Assembly (NCBI RefSeq): GCF_003026495.1 | Contig: NZ_PYMA01000005.1 | Coordinates: forward strand, 186,001-250,000 | DNA: 64,000 nt | Source of the DNA: Photobacterium sanctipauli | Lineage (GTDB): Bacteria; Pseudomonadota; Gammaproteobacteria; Enterobacterales; Vibrionaceae | Direction of reading: 5' to 3' | Shown: positions 52,104 through 60,391 of the stretch, piece after piece | How the letters are laid out: every line of letters begins with the position of its first letter | Position numbering within the stretch: position 1 is the stretch's first letter | Notes under the pieces: model-generated | Seen by the model: only the letters and a program-made list of their open reading frames with translations | Database searches by the model: none | Told to the model about the DNA's origin: nothing | Program-made: the position numbers and the translations under genes

Positions 52104-53165
52104 ATGAAGAATAATCTTATTACGATTGGTTTGTTTGTAGCTGGGGTGTCTATTAGTGGTCTTAGTATGGCTGCGGACTTACCGAATATTAAGATCCTTG
52201 CAACAGGGGGCACGATTGCTGGCTCTGGCCAATCGGCAACGGACTCAAACTACACTGCTGGTAAGGTAGGGGTGGACTCTCTTATTCATGCTGTACCGCA
52301 AATGACGAAGGTTGCAGACATAAGCGGTGAGCAGGTTGTCAGTATTGGCTCGCAAGATATGAATGATGAGGTTTGGTTGACATTATCTAAGCGTGTAAAC
52401 GAGCTGCTAGCAAAAGATGATGTTGATGGTGTGGTCATCACTCATGGTACCGACACCATGGAAGAAACCGCTTACTTCCTCGATCTAACCGTTAATAGTG
52501 ATAAGCCCGTTGTGCTTGTTGGCGCAATGCGCCCGTCAACTGCAATGAGTGCTGATGGCCCTGTAAACCTATATAACGCGGTTGTTACTGCGGCCGATGA
52601 AGACTCAGCTGGTCGAGGCGTACTTGTTGCCATGAACGACACTGTGTTTGGTGCAAGAGATGTCACAAAGACAAGTACGACAGCGGTGAACACCTTCCAA
52701 GCGCCGAACGTAGGCCCGGTGGGTTACATCCATAACAGCGATGTAAAATACCAGAAAGACAATGCACACCACCATAACGGTGAGTCAGTATTTGATATTT
52801 CTAAGCTAGAAGCGTTGCCGAAGGTAGGGATTGTATACAACTACGCCAATGCATCCGACTTACCCGTTAAGGCGTTTGTTGAGGCAGAGTACGATGGCAT
52901 CGTGAGTGCTGGCGTAGGTAACGGTAATATGTTCCACACTGTTTTTGATCAACTGGCGAAAGCTAGTGAAGAAGGGGTGATGGTGGTACGTAGTGCGCGT
53001 ACGCCAACAGGTTCAACCACGCTTGATGCGGAAGTTGATGACGATAAGTACGGCTTTGTTGCCTCAGGTACATTGAACCCACAAAAGGCACGTATCCTGT
53101 TGATGCTTTCACTTACACAGACTCAGGACTATAAAGAAGTCCAGAAGATGTTCCAGTACTACTAA
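52104..53165 (+). CDS. ansB: Periplasmic L-asparaginase II
   Basis: The 353-residue protein has a signal peptide (GLFVAGVSISGLSMAA) and the type II asparaginase motifs: ILATGGTIAGSG with the nucleophile Thr, and VVITHGTDTMEETAYFLDL with the second Thr-Asp pair. It hydrolyses asparagine to aspartate and ammonia in the periplasm. Start: three in-frame codons (GTG 52095, ATG 52098, ATG 52104) are possible; the last has AGGTGA at the right distance. A terminator lies 64 bases after the stop. Confidence 0.94.
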   Translation: MKNNLITIGLFVAGVSISGLSMAADLPNIKILATGGTIAGSGQSATDSNYTAGKVGVDSLIHAVPQMTKVADISGEQVVSIGSQDMNDEVWLTLSKRVNELLAKDDVDGVVITHGTDTMEETAYFLDLTVNSDKPVVLVGAMRPSTAMSADGPVNLYNAVVTAADEDSAGRGVLVAMNDTVFGARDVTKTSTTAVNTFQAPNVGPVGYIHNSDVKYQKDNAHHHNGESVFDISKLEALPKVGIVYNYANASDLPVKAFVEAEYDGIVSAGVGNGNMFHTVFDQLAKASEEGVMVVRSARTPTGSTTLDAEVDDDKYGFVASGTLNPQKARILLMLSLTQTQDYKEVQKMFQYY

Positions 53166-53228
53166 TTTTCAAAATAACCCAGTTAAATTGCCCAATGGCT
53201 TTTGGTTATAAAGAAAGCGGGTAAGAAA

Positions 53229-53266
53229 AAGCCGCCAAACTAACCAGTTTGGCGGCTTCTTTTCAT
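53229..53266. terminator. Bidirectional terminator
   Basis: AAGCCGCCAAACT pairs with AGTTTGGCGGCTT over a 4-base loop between ansB and the convergent DUF368 gene, flanked by A and T runs. Confidence 0.9.
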
Positions 53267-53288
53267 TTAAGGGTTAATAAAGCGATGC

Positions 53289-54200
53289 TTATTTATCAGC
53301 GACCTTTTCCAGTCCCCAAACCAATACAATACCAAAAGCCATCGCGATAACGGCATACCCAAGTAGCGCGGGCTGACCTGTGATTTGCTCGAAGCTGAAT
53401 GGTGATAAGTTTTGCTCAATGAGCGGCACTTGCTCACCGCTTGAGTTGGTTCGCCAAGTCAATGTTTCTTTCCAAGGCCAGATTTTGCTAAGCGTGCCAA
53501 TCATCAAACCTGTTAGGAAGGTAAGGGCCATGTCGCGGTAGTTGCGAAGTACCCAAGAGAGTACATGGGAAAAAGTCAGCAACCCAATCAAGCAACCTGA
53601 GGCAAATAGGGCAAGGGTGATAATATCCAATGACTTTGCTGCAGCCAGTACAGGGGCATACATCCCCAGTAGCAACAGGATAAAACTACCTGAAATGCCA
53701 GGAAGAATCATGGCACAAATCGCAATGGAACCCGCGAATAAAATATTGATGTATGTTGGGTCTAGCGTTAATGGGTGAAGTACCGTGATGCCATAAGCGA
53801 AAGCAGCACCTGCAATCACCGCAACAACCCGGGTCGCTTTCCAGCTTTCAACCTGCTTGAACATATGGATGACAGAGATAATGATCAAGCCAAAAAAGAA
53901 TGACCATAGCGGAATTGGATGGGTTTCCAGCATCCAGGTGATCACGCGGGCAAGGGTAAAGATACTGGTTAGAATGCCTGAGAAGAGCAGTACGAGAAAA
54001 GTCCCATTGATATGATCAAATGCTGCTTTGGTTCCTTGTTGACGCCAAATGCCGATCAAGCTCGGGTTTACACGTCGGATACTTTCAAGCAGCGTGTCAT
54101 ATATGCCAGTGATAAAAGCGATTGTGCCTCCTGATACACCAGGTACGACATCGGCGGCGCCCATTGCCATCCCTTTCAGGAAAGTAAAAACTTTGCTCAT
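53289..54200 (-). CDS. popT: DUF368 polyprenyl-phosphate transporter
   Basis: The 303-residue membrane protein has the DUF368 signature GAADVVPGVSGGTIAFITGIYD near the N-terminus and its repeat ILPGISGSFILLLLGMY, with about eight membrane segments. DUF368 proteins (PopT; VCA0040 in V. cholerae) are reported to return undecaprenyl phosphate to the inner leaflet for re-use. Here the gene stands beside GtrA, a two-component system and two lipid-linked-sugar glycosyltransferases that consume and release the same carrier. It is on the minus strand, divergent from gtrA. Confidence 0.9.
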   Translation of the reverse strand: MSKVFTFLKGMAMGAADVVPGVSGGTIAFITGIYDTLLESIRRVNPSLIGIWRQQGTKAAFDHINGTFLVLLFSGILTSIFTLARVITWMLETHPIPLWSFFFGLIIISVIHMFKQVESWKATRVVAVIAGAAFAYGITVLHPLTLDPTYINILFAGSIAICAMILPGISGSFILLLLGMYAPVLAAAKSLDIITLALFASGCLIGLLTFSHVLSWVLRNYRDMALTFLTGLMIGTLSKIWPWKETLTWRTNSSGEQVPLIEQNLSPFSFEQITGQPALLGYAVIAMAFGIVLVWGLEKVADK

Positions 54201-54367
54201 GGTTTTCCATAGTCAGTGATTAGAAATAACGCTCGCTATTATACGCGGTTGAGGTGAAAAAAAAGTAATTTCTAGAAACTATTCCCTTTTTAATCCCTCT
54301 GTTTTGACAGTTTTTTTACTTGCCACGTTTTAAATTGGTAATACGTATACTTTTATGGAAAATTGAC

Positions 54368-54814
54368 TTGAATTTCCAACGCTTAATGATGTTTTCACTG
54401 GTTGGTGGCAGTGGGTTTGTTGTTGATCTTGCGGCAATGTATTGTTTATCTACCTTGGTGTCGTTTGAAGTTGCCAGAGCTTTGGCTTTTTGGGTGGCTG
54501 CATCATCAAACTGGTGGGTTAATCGGACCTTTACATATCGGAACTTTACAGACAATGGTGCTGAGCATGATGGCCTCATAAGGCAATGGATACGATTTTT
54601 GTGCTCTGCTGTTATAGGCTTTATACCTAACTATTTGGTTTACTGGGGGTTAATCACTGCCTTTCCGCCAGAGTGGTGGGCGCTTAGTAGTGAAAGGCCA
54701 CTATTTGGAGCAATGTGGCCTTATATTGCAATGGTACCGGGTGTGTTATGCGGTATGTTGGTGAATTTTACTTTGTCTGAGCGTTGGGTTTTTCGTCATC
54801 AAGCAGCGAAATAG
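54368..54814 (+). CDS. GtrA-family membrane protein (putative lipid-linked sugar flippase)
   Basis: The protein has four membrane segments in the GtrA pattern: RLMMFSLVGGSGFVVDLAAMYCL, ARALAFWVAASSNWWVNRTFTY, then two more ending VNFTLSERWVFR. GtrA proteins are thought to flip undecaprenyl-phosphate-linked sugars. No ATG gives a normal N-terminus; I propose the TTG at 54368 (GGA upstream), giving 148 residues, while TTG 54320 or ATG 54386-54389 are alternatives. The 3' end overlaps the convergent sensor kinase gene by 47 bases. Confidence 0.75.
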   Translation: MNFQRLMMFSLVGGSGFVVDLAAMYCLSTLVSFEVARALAFWVAASSNWWVNRTFTYRNFTDNGAEHDGLIRQWIRFLCSAVIGFIPNYLVYWGLITAFPPEWWALSSERPLFGAMWPYIAMVPGVLCGMLVNFTLSERWVFRHQAAK

Positions 54815-56066
54815 TCGCGGTGCAGCCACCGTACTCATTGTCACTATGGCTTAAAGTCCAATGGTATTTACGACAAATATCGTTGGCGATGAGTAGGCCA
54901 AGGCCAAACCCTTCTACGCCTCTTGGCTTGCTACCTAGCCCAATACCTGTATCAATCACCTCAATTTTTGAGTTGGATACGGTTACCGTCACGCTTCCTT
55001 CTTCTGTACAAGCAAAGGCATTTTTAATCAGGTTTCCTAACAGGATCTTGAACGTTGTTTCCGGAGCTTTGATATAAGTGGGTTCACTCAGTTCTATATG
55101 CCACTTTACGTCTTTGCCTTTGATAAGGGCATCATGGCTTGCGATGGTGCTTTCAAGTTCCTCTCGGGTGATTTCTCTTGGTGCCAAAGTGTGGTTGCTT
55201 TCCTCCCGGGTGAGTGAAAGTAACGCTGTAACGAAGTCGTTCATATCATTACTTGATTGAAGCAGGCGCTGGCGTTGCTTTTCAATAAAAGCCGGATCGT
55301 TAGATTGGCCCAGTAAAGAGACAGCCCCTTTCATCACCATTAAGGGGGTTCTCAGCTCATGGCTAGCATAGCGATTGAAAGCCCGCTCACGCTCGAGTAG
55401 TTCTTGTATTCGTTCTGCATAGAGATTAAAGCTATACACAAGCTGTACTAATTCCCGAGATACAATACCGCTTGGCAAGGTGATTGGTGTTAAGTCCGAA
55501 GACTTACGTTGATCAAGCTCACTCGCTAATTTGGATAAGGGATGGGTGAGTCGTTCAGAAATTCGAGAAACAACAAAAAAACTGAGAAATAAAAGGAAGA
55601 CAGTAATGAGTAATTGCTTTTTTTCATTGTTGAAAACTTGCTCTTCACTTAACTCATACAAGTCATCGTAATATAGAAAATAGACTACTTCCTCTTTGCC
55701 CCTTATAGAAATAGGGCTGCGCATGATGAAGTATTCTGTGCTTTCGTTGTCAGCATCGTGTAGTTCTACGGCTTTATCGTAAGGTAGGTTATTTGGCACA
55801 TTTACGTGTGACGGTAGTGCTTCTTTTCCGATATATGCATGGGTAAAGGGGGATGTTCCTATGTCCATTCTTTTACTGTCTTCAAATACGACAGCAGCAA
55901 CTTCTTTTGCGTGCCTTAGCCTGTTGTTGGCATTGATATGCTCAAAGTCTTCCAATGTTGATTCAATAAGAGAAACATGAATCGTGATAATTGCAAAGGC
56001 AACAATAGAGAAATAGGTGAAAGTCAGTTGTTTGGCACTTTTCACCTTCTTTAGTTGTTCTTTCAC
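54768..56066 (-). CDS. Sensor histidine kinase
   Basis: The 432-residue kinase has two membrane segments (residues about 14-34 and 150-165) around a ~115-residue periplasmic sensor, a HAMP-like linker, the phospho-acceptor His in FNRYASHELRTPLMVMKG, and an ATPase domain with N-box LLGNLIKNAFA, IEVIDTGIGLG and GFGLGLLIA. The start is GTG at 56066, overlapping the regulator's TGA, with GAGGA upstream. It is transcribed away from the GT genes. Its signal is unknown; an envelope cue such as cationic peptides is suggested by context. The C-terminal coding region overlaps gtrA. Confidence 0.9.
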   Translation of the reverse strand: MKEQLKKVKSAKQLTFTYFSIVAFAIITIHVSLIESTLEDFEHINANNRLRHAKEVAAVVFEDSKRMDIGTSPFTHAYIGKEALPSHVNVPNNLPYDKAVELHDADNESTEYFIMRSPISIRGKEEVVYFLYYDDLYELSEEQVFNNEKKQLLITVFLLFLSFFVVSRISERLTHPLSKLASELDQRKSSDLTPITLPSGIVSRELVQLVYSFNLYAERIQELLERERAFNRYASHELRTPLMVMKGAVSLLGQSNDPAFIEKQRQRLLQSSNDMNDFVTALLSLTREESNHTLAPREITREELESTIASHDALIKGKDVKWHIELSEPTYIKAPETTFKILLGNLIKNAFACTEEGSVTVTVSNSKIEVIDTGIGLGSKPRGVEGFGLGLLIANDICRKYHWTLSHSDNEYGGCTATISLLDDEKPNAQTK

Positions 56067-56743
56067 TGGTCATCCTCTTGGCATAATTGGTAGCCGACCT
56101 TGGGCACTGTCTTTATATAGGCATGCTTGAAAGGTTTATCTATTTGGTGTCTTAGTTGATAGATATGACTACGTAGCACATTGCCTTCAGGCTCATCATC
56201 CCCCCACAAAGCTGAAATAATTTCATCTTTGCTTACCACTTTGGGCGCACGTAGCATTAATAGCTTTAAAATAGTGAAAAGGGTTGGGTTGAGTGAGAAT
56301 GTACAATGTCCTCGCTCAACGACATGTTGATTCAGGTCGAGCTTCAAGTCACCAAACTCTAAGGTGTTGGTCGCTGTTACACCGCTGTGGCGGCGGGTGA
56401 GGGCTTGAATTCTTGCTTCCAATATTTCTAGGTCGAACGGTTTAACCAGGTAATCATCTGCACCTTGGGCGAAACCAGTCAGTGTATCTTCCCGGGTATC
56501 ACGGGCTGTCAGCATAAGAATAGGGGTTTCGATACCTTGCTCTCGCAGTTTATTGCAAACAGCGTACCCATCAAGCTTGGGAAGCATTATATCGAGAATG
56601 ATTAAATCATAATGGTTTTGGCTGCCCAGTTCTAAGCCATGTAAGCCATTGCTGGCGTGGTCGAGAGTGTGGCCCTTTAGCTCAAAGTAATCAAAGATAA
56701 CGCCTGCAATATCTTGATGATCTTCAACCAATAATAACTTCAT
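56063..56743 (-). CDS. OmpR-family response regulator
   Basis: The 226-residue protein has a receiver domain (LLLVEDHQD, phosphoacceptor in YDLIILDIMLPKLDGYAV, DDYLVKPFDLE) and a winged-helix output (SLNPTLFTILKLLMLRAPKV, VLRSHIYQLRHQIDKPF, YIKTVPKVGYQL). It belongs to the QseB/PmrA/CarR-like group that often controls lipid A or surface modification genes. I chose ATG 56743 over an upstream frame extension because it gives the normal MKLLLVED start. It lies upstream of the kinase and divergent from the GT2-ArnT-like pair, its probable targets. Confidence 0.9.
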   Translation of the reverse strand: MKLLLVEDHQDIAGVIFDYFELKGHTLDHASNGLHGLELGSQNHYDLIILDIMLPKLDGYAVCNKLREQGIETPILMLTARDTREDTLTGFAQGADDYLVKPFDLEILEARIQALTRRHSGVTATNTLEFGDLKLDLNQHVVERGHCTFSLNPTLFTILKLLMLRAPKVVSKDEIISALWGDDEPEGNVLRSHIYQLRHQIDKPFKHAYIKTVPKVGYQLCQEDDQ

Positions 56744-56878
56744 GTTGCTGTAACCCGAGAAATAATGCCAGCCAATATAATGGCACAATTTAGCGTGAAA
56801 AAAATGTCAACGACCTTTTTATGACATCCAGCTGGGTAGTCTTGTTTGCAAGCATTAAATATTGCATCGAGGCCGATT
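56744..56878. promoter_or_regulatory. Divergent promoter region, response regulator / GT2
   Basis: This 135-base spacer separates the two-component genes from the glycosyltransferase pair. The response regulator would be expected to bind here to control both transcripts. No direct repeat was convincing by eye. Confidence 0.4.
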
Positions 56879-57937
56879 ATGTCTTCCATTACTTTATTGT
56901 CACAGCGCAGGGATGCCCATTCTAAGTCGCTGCAGCAAGATCGCTTTCATCACCGTCAGTATTCGAGCTTTACTGATAAACCATTCATTTCGGTCATTGT
57001 GCCGATGTATAACGAAGAAGCTGTGATTGAAATCTGTCATGAGCGCCTTTGCCGGGTTCTCGATGAGCTAGAGCAAGTATGCGAGATTGTTTATGTTGAC
57101 GACGGGAGCAAAGACGCTTCGTGGGAATTAGCCCAGCAATTTACTAGTTCCATTCACCGTGTAAGAAGCATTCGACTTAGCCGTAATTTTGGTAAAGAGG
57201 CTGCAATGAGTGCAGGTTTACAGGCTGCTGAAGGCCAGGCCATTATTTTGCTTGATGCCGACTTACAAGACCCTCCTGAATTAATTCCTGAAATGGTTGC
57301 GCAATGGCAAGCCGGCTTTGATGTTGTGGATATGAAGCGGAAGCAGCGTCATGGCGAGGGCTGGTTCAAGCGTTTCACTGCAGCCACATTCTATAAGTTA
57401 ATGAATCAACTTAGTGAGATGCCAATACCTGAAAATGTGGGCGACTTTCGCTTAATTGATCGCCGTGTGGTGGATGAAATCAATAAGCTACCGGAGCGTA
57501 CACGTTTTATGAAAGGCCTGCTAGCGTGGCCAGGGTTTCACCGAACGACTCTCATGTTTGATAGGGATCCTCGCTTGGCTGGGGAAACGAAGTGGAATTA
57601 TACCAAGCTATGTCATCTTGCTTTTGAAGGGATCACCTCTTTCAGCACTCGTCCATTGAGGCTTGCAACCGGAGCTGGCTTACTTACCTCGGCAATTGCC
57701 ATGGTACTGGCTGCAGTTGTGTTGACCAAGACATTGATTTGGGGCGACCCAGTAGCTGGCTATCCATCAACTATCTTGGTGGTGCTGATATTGGGTGGAA
57801 TCCAATTGCTATCGATTGGCCTTATGGGGGAATACGTAGGGAGGTTATTCATTGAATCGAAGCAACGCCCATTGTTTGTCGTTATGGACGACAAGGTAAA
57901 AACTGAACAAGATACCAAAGAGGAAGTACAAGCATGA
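56879..57937 (+). CDS. GT2 polyprenyl-phosphate glycosyltransferase (GtrB/ArnC-like)
   Basis: The 352-residue protein has a GT-A domain: ISVIVPMYNEEAVIEICHERL, VYVDDGSKDASWELA, IILLDADLQDPPELI with the metal-binding DAD, and then two C-terminal membrane segments (GAGLLTSAIAMVLAAVVL and TILVVLILGGIQLLSIGLMGEYVGR). This is the layout of GtrB, ArnC and DPM1-like enzymes, which put a sugar on undecaprenyl phosphate. The ATG at 56879 has GAGG upstream. Its stop overlaps the next gene by ATGA. The sugar is not identifiable. Confidence 0.9.
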   Translation: MSSITLLSQRRDAHSKSLQQDRFHHRQYSSFTDKPFISVIVPMYNEEAVIEICHERLCRVLDELEQVCEIVYVDDGSKDASWELAQQFTSSIHRVRSIRLSRNFGKEAAMSAGLQAAEGQAIILLDADLQDPPELIPEMVAQWQAGFDVVDMKRKQRHGEGWFKRFTAATFYKLMNQLSEMPIPENVGDFRLIDRRVVDEINKLPERTRFMKGLLAWPGFHRTTLMFDRDPRLAGETKWNYTKLCHLAFEGITSFSTRPLRLATGAGLLTSAIAMVLAAVVLTKTLIWGDPVAGYPSTILVVLILGGIQLLSIGLMGEYVGRLFIESKQRPLFVVMDDKVKTEQDTKEEVQA

Positions 57938-59373
57938 TGCGGAGTAACCGTAAATTATCTTTAACCCAGATAGCTATCCTGATGGTGTTTGGCTCGGTTA
58001 TTGTTCGATTGCTGACATTGGGTATGTATCCGTTAATGGATACAACAGAAGCTCGCTACGGTGAAATGGCGCGGATCATGTTCGAAACGGGCAATTGGAT
58101 CACACCAATGTTTGACTATGATGTGCCATTTTGGGGCAAGCCACCATTGTTTACTTGGTTGAGCGCAGCCGGTTTTGAAATGATGGGCGTCAATGAGTTT
58201 GCGGCACGAGTTCCTCACCTTGTCATTGGCTGTTTAGCTCTGGTGTTAACATGGCTACTTGCTGCAAAGTACCGGAGTAAGAATGAAGCTTGGCTTGCAA
58301 CCGCCATTGTCGCTTCTACTGCTGCATTTATTGTCATCTCAGGGGCAGTAATGACTGATACCGCTCTGACCTTGGGTATAACACTCAGCATGGTGAGCTT
58401 TTGGTTGAGCTGGCAGCAGAAATCACCAGTGTGGGGCTACCTATTTTTCGCCGGATTGGCTATTGGTATGTTAGCAAAAGGGCCACTTACCTTGGTTCTG
58501 GTAGGCATAAGCCTAGTGATGTGGTTATTGCCTGAGCAACGCTGGAAGCGTATTCCTTCATGCCTGCCATGGAAAGGTGGAATTGCACTATTTCTAGCCA
58601 TTAGTTTGCCTTGGTATTTATTGGCAGAGTCAAAAACGCCAGGTTTTCTGAATTACTTCATTATTGGCGAGCACATAAAGCGATTTGTTGTGAGTGGTTG
58701 GGAAGGTGATTTATATGGGAGTGCACATGATGAAGTTCGGGGCACCATTTGGCTATTCTGGTTCCTTGCTGCATTGCCTTGGGCGCCGGTATTGATTTAC
58801 CAAGTAGGGCGCTTATTTAAGAAAGGTGAAGAAGGGGTTCAAACCACTAATGGGTATACCTGCTATTTGTGGTGTTGGATGATATCGCCAATGCTGTTAT
58901 TTACACTGGCTGGCAATATCTTACCTAGTTATGTCATGCCAGGTTTACCCGCATTAGGTTTGTTAATTGCAGCCTATCATACGCAGAACAACCTATCAGA
59001 GAAGGTATTTAAAGTCGGCTTTATTACCCCTGCATTGTTGGTAGTGGTAGCATTATTGTTGCAGTTTAATTTAACGGGCAAAGAAGTTGAAAAAGGCTTA
59101 CTGGCGCAATGGGAAACACAAGCAGAAAAGGCGAGCAGCGAATTGGTCTACATTCGTAAAAGACCATTTTCCGCGCAATTTTATTCTAGCGGAGAAGCGA
59201 AGTTCCTTTCTGAGTCTTTGGTTGAAGCATTAAAAGATCAAACAAAGCCTACTTTCTATGTGATTGAAAAGAAACACATAAACAAAGGCTTTATGTGGAA
59301 TAAAAAACGGTGCGAGCTGCGAGCTGAGTCAAAGCGTCGTCAACTGGTTTTATGTCAGGGAAGTGCTAGTTAA
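57934..59373 (+). CDS. ArnT-like (GT83/PMT family) glycosyltransferase
   Basis: The 479-residue protein has about 11-12 membrane segments and the first periplasmic-loop motif YPLMDTTEARYGEMARIMFETGNWITP, followed by PFWGKPPLFTWLSA. These are the marks of ArnT and other PMT-type enzymes that take a sugar from an undecaprenyl-phosphate donor at the periplasmic face; ArnT adds aminoarabinose to lipid A. At 479 residues it is shorter than E. coli ArnT (550), so acceptor and sugar may differ. It is co-translated with the GT2 gene that would make its donor. Confidence 0.88.
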   Translation: MMRSNRKLSLTQIAILMVFGSVIVRLLTLGMYPLMDTTEARYGEMARIMFETGNWITPMFDYDVPFWGKPPLFTWLSAAGFEMMGVNEFAARVPHLVIGCLALVLTWLLAAKYRSKNEAWLATAIVASTAAFIVISGAVMTDTALTLGITLSMVSFWLSWQQKSPVWGYLFFAGLAIGMLAKGPLTLVLVGISLVMWLLPEQRWKRIPSCLPWKGGIALFLAISLPWYLLAESKTPGFLNYFIIGEHIKRFVVSGWEGDLYGSAHDEVRGTIWLFWFLAALPWAPVLIYQVGRLFKKGEEGVQTTNGYTCYLWCWMISPMLLFTLAGNILPSYVMPGLPALGLLIAAYHTQNNLSEKVFKVGFITPALLVVVALLLQFNLTGKEVEKGLLAQWETQAEKASSELVYIRKRPFSAQFYSSGEAKFLSESLVEALKDQTKPTFYVIEKKHINKGFMWNKKRCELRAESKRRQLVLCQGSAS

Positions 59374-59497
59374 TAGGTTAAGCCAAAATTGTGAACGTGG
59401 TCATTGGTTGTTTTTTGAACTGTGACCCGTTAAACAAAGCCCCCGAAAGATATGTGTGAATATGACTTCAGTTGATTAAAAATCATTGGAGGCTGTT

Positions 59498-59749
59498 ATG
59501 TATAGAGATTTACTCGGTATACCGACAGAGCACAAATTTATTCGCACAGATATGAAGTGGGATATTGGTAAGAAAATAGACATTGATACCTTTTGGTATG
59601 ATGAAAAAGACCCTGGGGGCAACATCATCGCCAAGTATGTAGTGAAGGTCACCAAGTTTATCTATCCACCGAAAAAGTCAGAAATTAGCTATCAAAAGTT
59701 TACGCCAGATAGCTTATCTATGCTTTCAAGTGGGGAGTTAGCTCATTAG
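59498..59749 (+). CDS. Small hypothetical protein
   Basis: An 83-residue soluble protein starting MYRDLLGIPTEHKFIR. It has a beta-rich middle (TFWYDEKDPGGNIIAKYVVKVTKF) and no membrane segment or recognised domain. GGAGG lies five bases before the ATG at 59498, a strong ribosome site; an in-frame start 12 bases earlier is less likely. It has its own terminator and sits between two larger operons. Confidence 0.65.
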   Translation: MYRDLLGIPTEHKFIRTDMKWDIGKKIDIDTFWYDEKDPGGNIIAKYVVKVTKFIYPPKKSEISYQKFTPDSLSMLSSGELAH

Positions 59750-59773
59750 CTATAAAGCTCAATAGCATCGTTT

Positions 59774-59808
59774 AAGCAGGATAAGCTGAACACTTATCCT
59801 GCTTTTTC
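59774..59808 (+). terminator. Terminator of the small hypothetical gene
   Basis: AAGCAGGATAAG pairs perfectly with CTTATCCTGCTT over a 7-base loop and is followed by TTTCTTT. Confidence 0.85.
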
Positions 59809-59831
59809 TTTAGGTTGTAGAAAGTAAATGA

Positions 59832-60377
59832 TTAAAAAGGCGGTGCACCGTCTTCTGGCAGCGGAACATCAAACGAGAAAATAACCGTTGAGATCATTCG
59901 GTACATTCCACACGCCATGGTCAGATCCAATAATCCTTTAACACCTAACTCGCTAATCACAGCCTCTTGAGTTGTCGACGATATGCTGCGATGGTGGACA
60001 ACATCTTCAGCGACTTGCCAAGTCAGTAAATAGAGCGGTTTCATGTCTGCGGTGGCTATATCTCCTGAGAGTACTTGTTCTATAACCGCCTGTGGTAGGC
60101 CTGCACGTTCAGCTGGTGCTAGGTGTTTTTCCCATACAAATGGAGCGCCTAGCGCTCTAGCTGTTGCCAAAATCCCTAGCTCACGAATATCATCGGCTAA
60201 CTCACTTTGGTAACGAACATAGGTACCCAGCTCACCAATATGTTGGGCCAATACAGGGTGGTTCATTAAGGTTCTGTACATCCCTGACAGGCCGTCACGC
60301 GGACCGATTAGGGTGTCGTATATTTCTTTGCCTTGTTGATCGAGATCCTCTCTCTCAACCAGTGGAAGTGCAGCCAT
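59832..60377 (-). CDS. Carboxymuconolactone-decarboxylase-like (AhpD-fold) protein
   Basis: The 181-residue protein is of the CMD/AhpD-like helical family: MNHPVLAQHIGELGTYVRYQSEL, DDIRELGILATARALGAPFVWEKHLAPAERAGLP with the Glu and His of the family, and a C-terminal repeat. It lacks the CxxC of AhpD, so it is not a typical peroxidase partner and may be a lyase or hydrolase of ring-opened products. It is the last gene of an operon after a TPP-dependent enzyme (14 bases apart). Confidence 0.82.
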   Translation of the reverse strand: MAALPLVEREDLDQQGKEIYDTLIGPRDGLSGMYRTLMNHPVLAQHIGELGTYVRYQSELADDIRELGILATARALGAPFVWEKHLAPAERAGLPQAVIEQVLSGDIATADMKPLYLLTWQVAEDVVHHRSISSTTQEAVISELGVKGLLDLTMACGMYRMISTVIFSFDVPLPEDGAPPF

Positions 60378-60391
60378 GGTTTATTCCTTTT

